DNA of 64,000 bases, from assembly GCF_023028345.1 (NCBI RefSeq), contig NZ_CP095487.1:496001-560000 (forward strand). The letters are read 5' to 3'. The position numbers were made by a program, and so were the translations under genes. This DNA comes from Halorientalis marina (GTDB lineage: Archaea; Halobacteriota; Halobacteria; Halobacteriales; Haloarculaceae). Numbering within the stretch: the first letter of the stretch is position 1; each line of letters begins with the position of its first letter. Below the pieces are notes generated by a model. It was not told the DNA's origin and did no database searches. It saw nothing but the letters and a program-made list of their open reading frames with translations. This document shows, one piece after another, positions 18,188 through 27,564 of this stretch.

Positions 18188-18552
18188 GGTTCGTCCCTCC
18201 CACCGTCGGTTGCGGTCGCGCCCTCCCCGTCGATCTCCTCGGGCGAGTCGAAGCGGATGGGGTCGTGGATGGTCACGAGCTTCGTCCCGTCGGGGAAGGT
18301 GGGTTCGACCTGCACCATGTCGATCATCTCCGGGACGCCCTCCATCACGTCCTCGCGGGTAAGCAAGGTCTGTGCCTCCGAGCGGATCTCCGCGACGGAC
18401 AGCCCCTCGCGGGCGCGCTCGCAGGCCCAGTCGGAGATGAGCGCGACGGACTCGGGGTGGTTCAGCGCGACGCCGCGCTCCCGGCGGCGGCGCGCGAGCT
18501 CCGCGGCCATGAAGATCGTCAGTCGTTCGCGTTCTTTCGGTGTGAGTTTCAT
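18184..18552 (-). CDS. ureA: Urease subunit gamma
   Basis: A 122-residue urease gamma subunit (about 100 residues is usual). It begins [20 protein letters not shown] and ends its core with [20 protein letters not shown]. The last 20 or so residues are an acidic, Gly/Thr-rich extension, as often seen in haloarchaeal proteins. It overlaps ureC upstream and ureG downstream by ATGA. Confidence 0.95.
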   Translation of the reverse strand: MKLTPKERERLTIFMAAELARRRRERGVALNHPESVALISDWACERAREGLSVAEIRSEAQTLLTREDVMEGVPEMIDMVQVEPTFPDGTKLVTIHDPIRFDSPEEIDGEGATATDGGRDEP

Positions 18553-20252
18553 AGCATGTACCGCTGTGCCAGCGGGATTTCGCTGGCCGGCTCGCAGGTG
18601 ATTACCTCGCCGTCGACGGTCACCTCGAACGTCTCCGGGTCCACGTCGATGTCGTCCGGGCAGTGGTCGTTGCGCACCATGTCGGCCTTCTCGTTCGTCC
18701 GGGTCCCCTCGATCGGTTCGACCCGGCTGTCGAGGCCGTATTCGTCCTTCACGCCGCGGTCGGCGGCGGCCTGGCTGACGAAGGAGATGCTCGTGGCGTG
18801 TTTGGCCTTCCCGACCGCACCCGCCCGCTGGCGCTGGAGGATCGGTTCGCAGGTCATCAGCGAGCCGTTGGCCTCGCCCATGCTCGACATCGCGGGGAAG
18901 CCGCCCTTGAACACCATCGAGGGTTTGATGCCGAAAAAGTCGGGCTCCCAGAGCGCGATGTCGGCCAGCTTGCCGGGTTCGAGACTGCCGACGTACTCGT
19001 CGATACCGGCCGTGATGGCGGGGTTGATGGTGTACTTCGCGACGTAGCGCAGGATGCGCTCGTTGTCGTTGTCGGTCCCCTCGTCGCCGGGCAGCGGGCC
19101 GCGCTGGCGTTTCATCTTATCGGCAGTCTGCCAGGTGCGACAGATGACCTCGGCCATCCGGCCCATCGCCTGGGAGTCGGAGGTCATGATGGACACCGCG
19201 CCGGTGTCGTGGAGCACGTCCTCGGCGGCGAGCGTCTCCGCGCGGATACGCGACTCGGCGAAGGCCACGTCCTCGGGCACGTCGTCGTCGAGGTGGTGAC
19301 AGACCATCACCATATCGAGATGTTCGTCGACGGTGTTGTCGGTGTAGGGCATCGAGGGGTTGGTCGAGGAAGGCAGGGCGTTGGGTTCCCCGACGAGTTC
19401 GATGATGTCGGGGGCGTGGCCGCCGCCGGCCCCTTCGATGTGGAACATGTGCATCGTCCGGCCGTCGATGGCGTCGAACGTGTCCTCGACGAAGCCGGAC
19501 TCGTTGAGCGTGTCCGTGTGGATGGCCGTCTGGATGTCCATCTCCTCGGCCACCGTGAGGCAGGTGTCGATGACCTCCGGGGTCGAGCCCCAGTCCTCGT
19601 GCATCTTCAGGCCGCAGGCGCCGGCTTCGACCTGCTCGCGGAGCGGTTCGGGTTCGCTGGCGTTGCCCTTCCCGTAGAACCCGACGTTGACGGGCCATTC
19701 GTCGGCTGCCTCCAGAAAGCGCCGGATGTTCGTCGGGCCGGTGGTGCAGGTGGTCGCGCCGCCGCCGTAGCCGCCGCCGAACATCGTCGTGATGCCCGAG
19801 GCGAGCGCGTGCTCGGCCAGTTGTTCGCTGTTGAAGTGGATGTGGATGTCCAGCCCACCGGGGGTGGCGATCATCCCCTCGGCGTTGTACACGTCCGTCG
19901 CCGGGCCGACGATCATGTCCACGCCGTCCATCGTGTCGGGGTTGCCGGCCTTGCCGATGCCGGCGACCTCCCCATCGCGGATGCCGATGTCGCCCTTGAC
20001 GACCCCGGCGATGGGGTCAATGACGACGGCGTTCGTGATGACCCAGTCCAGCGCGCCCGCCTCGGCGGTGACGCCGGGGGCCATCCCGAGGCCGTCACGG
20101 AGCGTCTTCCCGCCGCCGAAGACCGCCTCGTCGCCCGGCGTGCCGAGGTCCTCCGTGACTTCCGCGAACAGTTCCGTGTCGCCCAGCCTGATGCGTGAGC
20201 CTTCAGTCGGTCCGTACAGGTCGGTGTACTGCCGTCGCGAGACGTCTCTCAT
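18549..20252 (-). CDS. ureC: Urease subunit alpha (catalytic)
   Basis: A 567-residue UreC, the subunit that hydrolyses urea to ammonia and carbamate at a dinuclear nickel site. Ligands are visible: His137 and His139 (DIHIHF), the carbamylated lysine near 216 ([10 protein letters not shown]), histidines in [10 protein letters not shown] and [13 protein letters not shown], the flap His in VCHHLD, and Asp in TSDSQAMGR. Start ATG 20250-20252 overlaps the ureB stop; a longer upstream frame does not look like protein. Confidence 0.96.
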   Translation of the reverse strand: MRDVSRRQYTDLYGPTEGSRIRLGDTELFAEVTEDLGTPGDEAVFGGGKTLRDGLGMAPGVTAEAGALDWVITNAVVIDPIAGVVKGDIGIRDGEVAGIGKAGNPDTMDGVDMIVGPATDVYNAEGMIATPGGLDIHIHFNSEQLAEHALASGITTMFGGGYGGGATTCTTGPTNIRRFLEAADEWPVNVGFYGKGNASEPEPLREQVEAGACGLKMHEDWGSTPEVIDTCLTVAEEMDIQTAIHTDTLNESGFVEDTFDAIDGRTMHMFHIEGAGGGHAPDIIELVGEPNALPSSTNPSMPYTDNTVDEHLDMVMVCHHLDDDVPEDVAFAESRIRAETLAAEDVLHDTGAVSIMTSDSQAMGRMAEVICRTWQTADKMKRQRGPLPGDEGTDNDNERILRYVAKYTINPAITAGIDEYVGSLEPGKLADIALWEPDFFGIKPSMVFKGGFPAMSSMGEANGSLMTCEPILQRQRAGAVGKAKHATSISFVSQAAADRGVKDEYGLDSRVEPIEGTRTNEKADMVRNDHCPDDIDVDPETFEVTVDGEVITCEPASEIPLAQRYML

Positions 20253-20686
20253 TCCTCGTCCTCCCCGTCTCCGGGAGTGTCGTCGCCGGCGTGGGTGTCC
20301 CCGGTCGCGCCCGTGTCGGCGAACCCACCTTCCCGTGCTCGCGCGAGCGCCTCGCCGGGGTCGCCGTCGCTGGTCGCCCCGTTCGTGAGCCCGTTCATGC
20401 CGGTCACACGCTGTTTCCCGCCGTAGGCCACGAGGTCGACTTCGCGCTCGTCGCCGGGTTCGAACCGGACGGCCGTGCCAGCCGGGATGTCGAGCCGCAT
20501 CCCGTAGGCCGCCGCCCGGTCGAAGGCGAGTGCACGATTGGCCTCGAAGAAGTGGAAGTGAGACCCGACCTGGATCGGCCGGTCGCCCGTGTTCGCCACC
20601 GATACGGACGCCGTCTCCCGGCCCTCGTTGATCACGACCGACCCCTCGCCCGGATCCACCTCGCCCGGGACGAGCCGGTCCGTCAT
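20249..20686 (-). CDS. ureB: Urease subunit beta
   Basis: A 145-residue urease beta subunit: [19 protein letters not shown] near the start, then [14 protein letters not shown] and the [18 protein letters not shown] segment. The final 40 residues are an acidic extension. It is first in the operon ureBCAGDEF. A TATA-like aaaatatac at 20708-20716 lies about 27 bases before the ATG at 20684-20686, so the operon is probably transcribed leaderless. Confidence 0.95.
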   Translation of the reverse strand: MTDRLVPGEVDPGEGSVVINEGRETASVSVANTGDRPIQVGSHFHFFEANRALAFDRAAAYGMRLDIPAGTAVRFEPGDEREVDLVAYGGKQRVTGMNGLTNGATSDGDPGEALARAREGGFADTGATGDTHAGDDTPGDGEDEE

Positions 20687-20706
20687 CGACGACCCCTCCG
20701 ACCTTC

Positions 20707-20716
20707 GAAAATATAC
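20707..20716 (-). promoter_or_regulatory. Urease operon TATA element
   Basis: The minus strand reads gtatatttt across these positions. It is centred about 27 bases before the ureB start codon, the spacing expected of a leaderless haloarchaeal promoter. It shares a 170-base intergenic region with the plus-strand promoter at 20829. Confidence 0.65.
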
Positions 20717-20828
20717 GCCTCGAACTCGAATTTTCCAAATTCGCGGACGTTCATGTACTCACAGGGGGTATCAGTGTCTTGTTGTGGTAAGTCCCCCTCG
20801 AATCGTCAATACTTGCTCAGTCGAAAAC

Positions 20829-20837
20829 GGATATACG
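20829..20837 (+). promoter_or_regulatory. TATA element of the nickel permease transcript
   Basis: ggatatacg, centred about 27 bases before the ATG at 20861. That spacing predicts transcription starting at or next to the first base of the ten-codon leader frame rather than at the permease start at 20890. Confidence 0.6.
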
Positions 20838-20860
20838 AGTCATTTCGTAACGTGGGTGTG

Positions 20861-20893
20861 ATGAACGAGCTCGAATCGGTGACGGTCGCATGA
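20861..20893 (+). CDS. Ten-residue leader peptide overlapping the nickel permease start
   Basis: An ATG at the predicted transcript start opens MNELESVTVA, then TGA. The stop codon overlaps the permease start in gcATGA (20890-20893). No in-frame start for the permease exists closer to the TATA element, so ribosomes loading on the leaderless message would first read this peptide and then reinitiate. This is seen in the sequence; regulation by it is inference. Confidence 0.45.
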   Translation: MNELESVTVA

Positions 20894-21633
20894 CTTCGGC
20901 GACGCTGCTGGGCGCGCTCGCGACCGCGGGCGTGCTCGGATTCACACACGCCATCGAACCGGACCACGTCGCGGGCATCTCCTCGCTGGCTGGCGAGGCC
21001 GGCGACTCCCGGCTCTCGGCGGTCGTCGGGGCCTGTTTCAGTCTCGGCCACGTCGCACTGGTCGTCGTCTGGCTCGGCGTCATGGCCGTCCTCAGCGGCC
21101 AGGGGGCCCTGCCGAGCGGGCTCGACGCGGTCGGGACCGTCGGTGCCGCGCTCCTGCTCGGCGGTCTCGGGACCCTCATGGCCGTCGGCGGCCTCCGGAC
21201 GGTCGTTCGGACCGACGAGCACAGCCACGGCGACGTGACCCACGAACACCCACACCTCCACCTTCCCCTGCCCGGTGTCGGGGGGCACGGCGACGGCGGC
21301 CACGACCACGGCGGCCACGACCACGGAATCGCCGCCTACCTCAAGACCGGCCTGCTGGGTGCGCTCTTTACCCTCTCGCCGCCGCTCAGCATGATCGCGT
21401 TCGCCGGGACGCTGTTCCCGCAGTACGGCCTCAGCGCCGTCTCGCTCGCGGTCGTCGTCTACGCCGTCGCCATCACGGCGACGATGAGCGCCATCGGCGC
21501 CGGCGTCGGCACGGCCTTCGGCACCGCCAGGACGCTCGATGCCCGCGCGTACGGGGCCGTGCGGACGGTCGCGGGCGCCGCCGTCGTCGCCCTCGCGGGC
21601 GGCATGCTCGCCTCGACGCTCCCCCTCGCCTGA
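20890..21633 (+). CDS. NiCoT/UreH-like nickel permease
   Basis: A 247-residue membrane protein with about six helices. The first helix carries HAIEPDH, an exact HX4DH nickel/cobalt-transporter signature. A His-rich loop lies in the middle (EHPHLHLPLPG, HGDGGHDHGGHDHG, residues about 117-145). It is divergent from the urease operon and upstream of urtABCDE, so nickel supply for urease is the obvious role. The metal is not proven by sequence. Confidence 0.85.
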   Translation: MTSATLLGALATAGVLGFTHAIEPDHVAGISSLAGEAGDSRLSAVVGACFSLGHVALVVVWLGVMAVLSGQGALPSGLDAVGTVGAALLLGGLGTLMAVGGLRTVVRTDEHSHGDVTHEHPHLHLPLPGVGGHGDGGHDHGGHDHGIAAYLKTGLLGALFTLSPPLSMIAFAGTLFPQYGLSAVSLAVVVYAVAITATMSAIGAGVGTAFGTARTLDARAYGAVRTVAGAAVVALAGGMLASTLPLA

Positions 21634-22119
21634 CCGGCAGTTCCGTTCCCACAGTTCTCGCCATCCTTTTCGAACGTCCGTTTGCTGCTTTTCCTCCCAC
21701 GCGTTCGCACACCCATGCGGGTAGTTAACACGAACATCGCCCGATTCCGGGACGAACGTCCACTATCCGCCGGGGGAATCGGTGTTTTTCATTCAGCATC
21801 GCCGGTCGGTCGCGCTGCCGGCGCCGGACCGACACCCGCCGCTGGAGAGACGGAACGAATCTCCGCAGGAAATAGACGAATATACCAATTTCTCTCACTT
21901 CGGTGCAGGTATTGCGACAGTATTGGATCAACCTTATACACATTACCACCAAATCAGGTCGAATTAATACTTCTTTGAAAAACGTTATTAGTGCCCACCG
22001 AACGGAAGATAACGTCGAGAATATATGAACGCGCATTCGCCGAAATCGATACGTAGTTGGGAGAATACGCAATTGTTCGTTTCGCAACTGGACACTCGTC
22101 CGCGGAACGGTGATCGCGT
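21634..22119. other. Intergenic region upstream of urtA
   Basis: 486 bases without a supported gene. The first part is GC-rich and unremarkable. From about 21880 the DNA becomes AT-rich, with TATA-like tracts at about 21962-21970 (aattaatac) and 22015-22026 (gagaatatatga). The second would give urtA a leader of about 70 bases. A weak inverted repeat, gcaattgttcg with tttcgcaactg, lies near 22069-22090 and could be a regulator site. Confidence 0.45.
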
Positions 22120-23394
22120 ATGACGCGGCAGTACAGTCGTCGGTCGCTGCTCGCTGGAGCGGGCGCGGCGGTCACGACGTCGTTGGCCGGCTGTGCGCTC
22201 GGTGGTGGCGGCGGCAGTGACACGATCAAGCTCGGGGTGCTGGAGGACCAGTCGGGCAACTTCGCGCTCGTGGGGTCGCCAAAGCACAAGGCGAGCCTCC
22301 TGGCGATCGAGGAGATCAACGAACAGGGTGGTATCGACGGCCAGGAGATCGAGTACTTCGATCCCGACCCGCAGTCGAACAACGACCGCTACCTCGAGCT
22401 GACCCGGCAGATGATCAATCAGCGCGAGGTCGACGCGCTGTGGGCCGGCTACTCCAGCGCGACGCGGGAGACCATCCGCCCGACCATCGACCAGAACGAC
22501 CAGCTGTACTTCTACACGACCCAGTACGAGGGTGGCGTGTGTGACAAGAACGTCTTCGCGGTCGGGCCGACCGCCCGCCAGCAGCTCGGGAGCGTCCTGC
22601 CCTACCTCGTCGAGGAGTACGGTTCGGAGATCTACACCATCGCCGCCGACTACAACTTCGGGCAGCTCTCGGCGGACTGGGTGAAGGTGCTGGCGAACGA
22701 GAACGACGCCGAAGTCATCGGCGAGGAGTTCATCCCCCTCTCGGAGTCGCAGTTCTCCTCGACGATCAACCGCATCCAGGACGCCGACCCGGACTTCGTG
22801 ATGTCGATGCTGGTCGGGGCAAACCACACCTCCTTCTACGAGCAGAAGGCGTCCTCGGGACTCGACGTGCCCATCGGCACCTCGACGGCGATGGCCCAGG
22901 GGTACGAGCACCTGCGCCTGGACCCGCCCGCGATGGCGAACATCTACGCCGGGGTCAACTACATGGAGGAGATTCCGACCGAGCGCAACACGAGCGACGG
23001 TGGCTTCGTCGACCGCTACTACGAGAAGTTCCCCGACGCCCCCTACCTCAACGAGGAGGCCGAGAACAACTACTTCTCGATCTACATGTACAAACAGGCC
23101 GTCGAACAGGCCGGCACCACCGACCAGGCCGAGGTCAAGGAGGCCCTGGAGTCGGGCATCTCCTACCCCGCCCCCGAAGCGCCGGAGGGCGAGGAGATCA
23201 ACCTCGACCCGGAGACCCACCACGTCGACCACCACATGTGGGTGATGCGGGCCGACGAGAACCACGAACTCGAAGCCGTCGAGAACCGCGTCATCGAGGA
23301 GCAGTTCCTCTCGAACACGGTCGGCTGTGACCTGACGGAGGAGGACGAGGAGACGCAGTACACCCCACAGGACTACTACGAGGAGGCCGGGTAG
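22120..23394 (+). CDS. urtA: Urea ABC transporter substrate-binding protein
   Basis: A 424-residue lipoprotein. The N-terminus has a twin-arginine signal (SRRSLL), a hydrophobic stretch and the lipobox LAGC, so it is probably exported folded and lipid-anchored. The mature part is a type I periplasmic-binding fold of the Urt/FmdD group: IKLGVLEDQSGNFALVG, then ALWAGYSSATRETIRP and DYNFGQLSADWV. It would present urea (or short amides) to UrtBC. First gene of urtABCDE. Confidence 0.93.
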   Translation: MTRQYSRRSLLAGAGAAVTTSLAGCALGGGGGSDTIKLGVLEDQSGNFALVGSPKHKASLLAIEEINEQGGIDGQEIEYFDPDPQSNNDRYLELTRQMINQREVDALWAGYSSATRETIRPTIDQNDQLYFYTTQYEGGVCDKNVFAVGPTARQQLGSVLPYLVEEYGSEIYTIAADYNFGQLSADWVKVLANENDAEVIGEEFIPLSESQFSSTINRIQDADPDFVMSMLVGANHTSFYEQKASSGLDVPIGTSTAMAQGYEHLRLDPPAMANIYAGVNYMEEIPTERNTSDGGFVDRYYEKFPDAPYLNEEAENNYFSIYMYKQAVEQAGTTDQAEVKEALESGISYPAPEAPEGEEINLDPETHHVDHHMWVMRADENHELEAVENRVIEEQFLSNTVGCDLTEEDEETQYTPQDYYEEAG

Positions 23395-23395
23395 G

Positions 23396-24370
23396 ATGGC
23401 CGTCGGTCTCGATCTACTCGTCCAGTTTTTCCCGAGTTTCGCCTCGGTCGTCCTCGCAGCGACCGGACTGGCGATCATCTTCGGGATCATGGGCGTCATC
23501 AACCTCGCTCACGGCGAGTTCATCATGGTCGGGGCCTTCACGACGACGCTGGCCTACAACGGGTCGATCCCGTACTTCCCCATCGGGGCCGTCCCCGGGG
23601 TCGTCCGGCTCCCGGTCGCGATGCTCGTGGGCGCGCTCGTCACGGCGTTTTTCGGCTTCGTCGTCGAGCGGACCATCATCTCCGGGGCGTGGCCGAACCG
23701 CTTCACCCAGTGGACCATCGACCGGCCGGTCATCACGCCGCTGTACGACCGCCTGCTCGACTCGATGGTCGCGACCTGGGGCCTGAGTCTCATCATGGTC
23801 CAGACGTTCCGAAACGTCTTCGGGAACGCCCTCGGGGGCATCCCAATCCCGTTCGGTCAGGTCAACTACGGCGCCGGGCTGTCGATCTCGACCTACCAGG
23901 TCCTTCTCGCCGGCATCGCGCTGTTCGTGCTCCTGGCGCTGTACGTCGTGTTCGTCCGGACCGACTACGGGATGCGCGCCCGCGCGACGATTCAAAACGA
24001 GGACATGGCACAGGCCCTCGGCGTCAACACCGAACGGACCTACGTCGCGACGTTCGCGCTCGGGTCCGGCCTCGCCGGGCTGACCGGGGCGCTGTACGCC
24101 CCGCTGCTGAGCATCGAACCCGGGCTCGGCTCGACGTTCCTCGTCGATGCCTTCGTCGCGGTCGTCGTCGGCGGCTCCTCGGTCGTCGTCGGCACCACGC
24201 TCGCGGGCGGCCTGCTCGGGTTCGTCAACGCCCTGTTCTCGAACCTCTACGGGACGTTCTTCGGTCGTATCGCGCTCCTGCTGGTGGCAATCGTCACGAT
24301 CCGGTTCCTCCCGCAGGGGCTGAGCAGTCTCGTCGAGCGACTCCGTGAACGCCGCATGGAGGTGCAATGA
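23396..24370 (+). CDS. urtB: Urea ABC transporter permease UrtB
   Basis: A 324-residue LivH-type permease with about eight membrane helices. GIMGVINLAHGEFIMVGAF is the hallmark of branched-chain amino acid/urea permeases. RARATIQNEDMAQALGVNT is the coupling helix that contacts the ATPases. One base separates its start from the urtA stop, and its end overlaps urtC. Confidence 0.93.
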   Translation: MAVGLDLLVQFFPSFASVVLAATGLAIIFGIMGVINLAHGEFIMVGAFTTTLAYNGSIPYFPIGAVPGVVRLPVAMLVGALVTAFFGFVVERTIISGAWPNRFTQWTIDRPVITPLYDRLLDSMVATWGLSLIMVQTFRNVFGNALGGIPIPFGQVNYGAGLSISTYQVLLAGIALFVLLALYVVFVRTDYGMRARATIQNEDMAQALGVNTERTYVATFALGSGLAGLTGALYAPLLSIEPGLGSTFLVDAFVAVVVGGSSVVVGTTLAGGLLGFVNALFSNLYGTFFGRIALLLVAIVTIRFLPQGLSSLVERLRERRMEVQ

Positions 24371-25497
24371 TGGCCGTCGAGGACGCCGACGCGACCGCCG
24401 ACTCGACGGGCCTCCGGGACCGACTCGTCGGCGCGCTCCACGGCCCCAACACGCTGGGGAAGTCCCGGCGGTTCTGGATCGGCTTCGCCGTGGCGACGCT
24501 CCTTTTGGCCGGCTACCCGGTGTACATGCTCGAATCCGCGGTGACGAACATGTCGCAGTTCCTGGCGCTCGCCCTGCTCGCGCTGAGCCTGGCGGTCGTC
24601 TGGGGCTTTACCGGCATCCTGAGCTTCGGGCAGGTGGCCTTCTTCGGCGTCGCCGGCTACACGTACGGCGTCGTCGGTATCAACGTCGCCAGTCCGCTCG
24701 GGACGATGGCGGGCCTGCTGGTCGCCGTCGCGCTCGCGGCGCTGTTCGCGTTCGTGCTCGGGTACTTCATGTTCTACGGCGGGGTCAGCGACGTGTACGT
24801 GACCATCATGACGCTCGTCGTCGTGCTCGTCCTCAAGACCTTCCTCGACCAGACCGCCGGGGACCAGTGGACCATCGGCGAGGCCGCCCTCGGCGGCTTC
24901 AACGGGATGCCCGGCATCCCCAACCTCGCGTTCGGCCTCGGGGAGACGGCGCTCGTCCTCGAAGGGCCGACGCTGTTCTACGCCGCCCTGGTGACCCTGC
25001 TCGTCACCTACCTCGGCCTCAGGGCGCTGCTCAACAGCGACTACGGCCGCGTGATGGTCGCGATCCGCGAGGACCCGGAGCGGACCGAGATGCTCGGGTA
25101 CAACGTCAAGCGCGTGAAACTGACGGTGTTCACGTTCGGCGGTGCCCTCGCCGGGCTGGCCGGGGTCTTCTACGTCACCTGGTTCAACTACATCAGCCCG
25201 TCGGAGCTGAGCCTCACGGCGGCGTCGCTGCCGGTCATCTGGGTCGCGGTCGGCGGCCGCAAGACCCTGCTCGGCCCCATCGTCGCGACCATCCTCATCG
25301 AGCGGCTCGGCCTCGCCCTCTCGGTGAACGTCGGCGACTGGGCCTTCGTCATCAACGGGATCCTCCTGCTCGTCATCATCCTCCTCCTCCCGGAGGGGCT
25401 GATTCCGGGCGTCCGCGATCTCGCGGACTGGATCAGTTCGCGCCGGAGCGGCGGCGAGACCGACGATGCGACCGCGACCGGGGAGGTGGCGGAATGA
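24367..25497 (+). CDS. urtC: Urea ABC transporter permease UrtC
   Basis: A 376-residue LivM-type permease with about nine helices and an N-terminal acidic extension. Signature segments: GFTGILSFGQVAFFGVAGY near the second helix and the coupling helix VMVAIREDPERTEMLGYNV. It pairs with UrtB to form the membrane channel. Start and stop overlap urtB and urtD by ATGA. Confidence 0.93.
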   Translation: MMAVEDADATADSTGLRDRLVGALHGPNTLGKSRRFWIGFAVATLLLAGYPVYMLESAVTNMSQFLALALLALSLAVVWGFTGILSFGQVAFFGVAGYTYGVVGINVASPLGTMAGLLVAVALAALFAFVLGYFMFYGGVSDVYVTIMTLVVVLVLKTFLDQTAGDQWTIGEAALGGFNGMPGIPNLAFGLGETALVLEGPTLFYAALVTLLVTYLGLRALLNSDYGRVMVAIREDPERTEMLGYNVKRVKLTVFTFGGALAGLAGVFYVTWFNYISPSELSLTAASLPVIWVAVGGRKTLLGPIVATILIERLGLALSVNVGDWAFVINGILLLVIILLLPEGLIPGVRDLADWISSRRSGGETDDATATGEVAE

Positions 25498-26282
25498 GCG
25501 ACGCCGAGGGGATGGACCCCGCGGTCAAGCAGACCGCCGCCGAGCGCGCGACCGGGGTCGACACCGACACCATCCTCAAGACCGAGGGCCTGACCAAGCG
25601 CTTCGGCGGCCTGACGGCCATCGACGACGTGGACCTCGGTATCGAGGCCGGCGAACTGCGCTGTCTCATCGGCCCCAACGGCGCCGGCAAGTCGACGATG
25701 CTGAACCTCGTCACGGGGGCGCTCACCCCCTCGGAAGGGTCGGTCTACTTCCAGGGCCACGACATCACCCGGATGGACCCCCACGAGCGCATCCGCCGCG
25801 GGCTCAGCATCAAGTTCCAGGTCCCGAGCGTCTACGAGGACCTCAGCGTCCGGGAGAACGTCCGTCTGCCGGTCCAGCGGCTCGCGTCCGGCGACGACCG
25901 GGACCGCCGCATCGAAGAGACTCTCGCGACCGCGGGGCTCGCGGACAAGGCCGACGTGACCGCCGGCGTCCTCTCCCACGGCGAGCAACAACAACTGGAG
26001 ATCGCGATGGCCGCGGCGCTGGACCCCGACCTGCTCCTGCTGGACGAGCCCGTCGCCGGGATGGCCGTCGACGAGCGCGCCGAGGTCGCCGACCGCATCA
26101 CGTCGATGAACGCCGACCTCGACCTCGCGTTCGTCGTCATCGAACACGATATCGACTTCGTCGCTCGCATCGCCGACCACGTGACGGTCCTGGATCAGGG
26201 GCAGATCTTCCGTGAGGGATCCATCGAGGAGATCCGCGACGATCCCGAGGTCCGCCGCATCTACCTCGGAGGTGAGGAGTGA
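25494..26282 (+). CDS. urtD: Urea ABC transporter ATP-binding protein UrtD
   Basis: A 262-residue LivG-type ATPase: Walker A GPNGAGKST (residues 60-68), signature LSHGEQQQLEIAMA, Walker B LLLLDEP, and the H-loop in VVIEHDIDF. The N-terminal 25 residues are an extension beyond the usual length. The start overlaps urtC, and the stop shares a base with the urtE start. Confidence 0.94.
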   Translation: MSDAEGMDPAVKQTAAERATGVDTDTILKTEGLTKRFGGLTAIDDVDLGIEAGELRCLIGPNGAGKSTMLNLVTGALTPSEGSVYFQGHDITRMDPHERIRRGLSIKFQVPSVYEDLSVRENVRLPVQRLASGDDRDRRIEETLATAGLADKADVTAGVLSHGEQQQLEIAMAAALDPDLLLLDEPVAGMAVDERAEVADRITSMNADLDLAFVVIEHDIDFVARIADHVTVLDQGQIFREGSIEEIRDDPEVRRIYLGGEE

Positions 26283-26980
26283 TGCTGGAACTCGACGGTG
26301 TCCGGGCCGGCTACGGCTCGACGCCGATCCTCCGGGACGTGGACCTCTCGGTCACGGAGGGCGAGATCGTCGGCGTCATGGGCAAAAACGGCGTCGGGAA
26401 GACGACACTCATCAGGACGGTGATGGGACAGCTCGAACCGACCGAGGGGACGGTGACCTTCGACGGCGAGGACGTGACCGACCGCCCGCCACACGAGCGC
26501 GCCCGCCTCGGGATGGGCTACATCCCGCAGGCGCGGGAGATATTCCCGGACCTCACCGTCGAGCAGAACCTCCGGATGGGCGAGACTGTCAACGAGGGCG
26601 GCGACCGCCTGCTGTACGACGAGGTGTTCGAGTACTTCCCCATCCTCGCGGAGCGGCGAGACCAGGACGGCGGGACGATGTCCGGCGGGCAACAGCAGAT
26701 GCTCGCCATCGCCCGCGCGCTGGTCGCCAACCCCGACCTGCTGCTGCTGGACGAGCCCTCGGAGGGCATCCAGCCTTCCATCGTCGAACAGATCAGCGAG
26801 GATATGCGGACGATCAACGAGGAACTCGGGACGACCATCCTCTTCGTCGAGCAGAACCTCCAGGTCATCCGCGACATGGCCGACCGCTGTTACGCCATGG
26901 AGCGCGGGACGCTCGTCGACCAGCTCGACGGTGACGCCCTGTCCGACGAGGACGCCATCGCCGAGTACCTCGCGGTCTGA
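26282..26980 (+). CDS. urtE: Urea ABC transporter ATP-binding protein UrtE
   Basis: A 232-residue LivF-type ATPase: Walker A GKNGVGKTT (residues 34-42), signature MSGGQQQMLAIARA, Walker B LLLLDEPSEGIQP, H-loop ILFVEQN. SEGIQP is typical of UrtE and LivF. ATG 26282 overlaps the urtD stop as TGATG; an adjacent GTG at 26279 is less likely. It closes the operon. Confidence 0.94.
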   Translation: MLELDGVRAGYGSTPILRDVDLSVTEGEIVGVMGKNGVGKTTLIRTVMGQLEPTEGTVTFDGEDVTDRPPHERARLGMGYIPQAREIFPDLTVEQNLRMGETVNEGGDRLLYDEVFEYFPILAERRDQDGGTMSGGQQQMLAIARALVANPDLLLLDEPSEGIQPSIVEQISEDMRTINEELGTTILFVEQNLQVIRDMADRCYAMERGTLVDQLDGDALSDEDAIAEYLAV

Positions 26981-27296
26981 GACGGCCGGCGGCCACACAG
27001 CGAGCCCTTTTTCACCGCCCTCGGCCAACCACCGTCGGGTGGCGATGACGAGACGTTACCCCCGCTGAGCCCCTTGTGACGAGACGTTCGCCCGAGCCAC
27101 CCGCCGCGAACGCCGAGCGACGCGTCCGGGTTGGAGTGGTGCTTATACTCATACAAGGTCGAGCGTGTGCCCCGTTCACGTCCGGCGGTTTCGGTGGCAT
27201 AAACGGCTACACCTATATGTGATGTCTCCGTACTAACTGGTACGGTCGAGAAGCGAGGGAGGGGAACCCTGTGTGGCTCGACCGGAGGTGTCTCCC
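26981..27296. other. Intergenic region downstream of urtE
   Basis: 316 bases with no supported gene. A 12-base direct repeat, tgacgagacgtt, occurs at 27046-27057 and 27077-27088. A TATA-like acctatatgt at 27211-27220 could drive the small zinc protein gene with a leader of about 55 bases. A T-run at 27007-27011 just after urtE may be its terminator. Confidence 0.45.
27284..27290 (+). promoter_or_regulatory. Shine-Dalgarno site of the small zinc protein
   Basis: ggaggtg, six bases before ATG 27297, is an excellent match to the 16S rRNA 3' end. It decides the start against an in-frame GTG at 27273, which would place the site inside the gene. Strong sites like this are uncommon in this mostly leaderless window. 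Confidence 0.7.
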
Positions 27297-27455
27297 ATGC
27301 TCAAACAGAAACCCAAGCAGACAGCGAACGAACCCACTGAATACGCGCCGGTCGCCAACCACGTCGAGACGTGCCCGGACTGCGCCGAGACGGTCGTCGA
27401 CGGACAGGGTCTGCTCGCCTGCACCGACTGCGACTGGACGGCCCTCGTCGCCTAA
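27297..27455 (+). CDS. Small zinc-finger protein
   Basis: A 52-residue protein with two Cys pairs, CPDCAETVVDGQGLLACTDC, forming a zinc ribbon, after a Lys/Gln-rich N-terminus. It is more basic at its N-terminus than most proteins here. Haloarchaea have many such zinc micro-proteins, several linked to stress or biofilm phenotypes. No specific function can be assigned to this one. Confidence 0.75.
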   Translation: MLKQKPKQTANEPTEYAPVANHVETCPDCAETVVDGQGLLACTDCDWTALVA

Positions 27456-27564
27456 CGGGCTCCCGTTTTCCGATCCGCCGACACTGTCTCTCCGCTCTCC
27501 GCTCGCTACACGGTAACGTGTGGGTTACTCCCGTGCTTACGAGTGCTCGGTACGTACTCCCGCC

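Noticed and set aside
15833..18601. Plus-strand frame of about 920 codons over the urease genes
   Set aside because: Antisense shadow of ureA, G, D, E and F; the composition is not protein-like and the minus-strand genes are unequivocal.
20253..20738. N-terminal extension of ureC
   Set aside because: It overlaps ureB in another frame and is Arg/Gly-rich; ureC starts normally at 20252.
22120..23502. Minus-strand frame opposite urtA
   Set aside because: Antisense shadow; urtA has a full lipoprotein signal and family motifs.
26261..27028. Minus-strand frame opposite urtE
   Set aside because: Shadow of the ABC ATPase gene.
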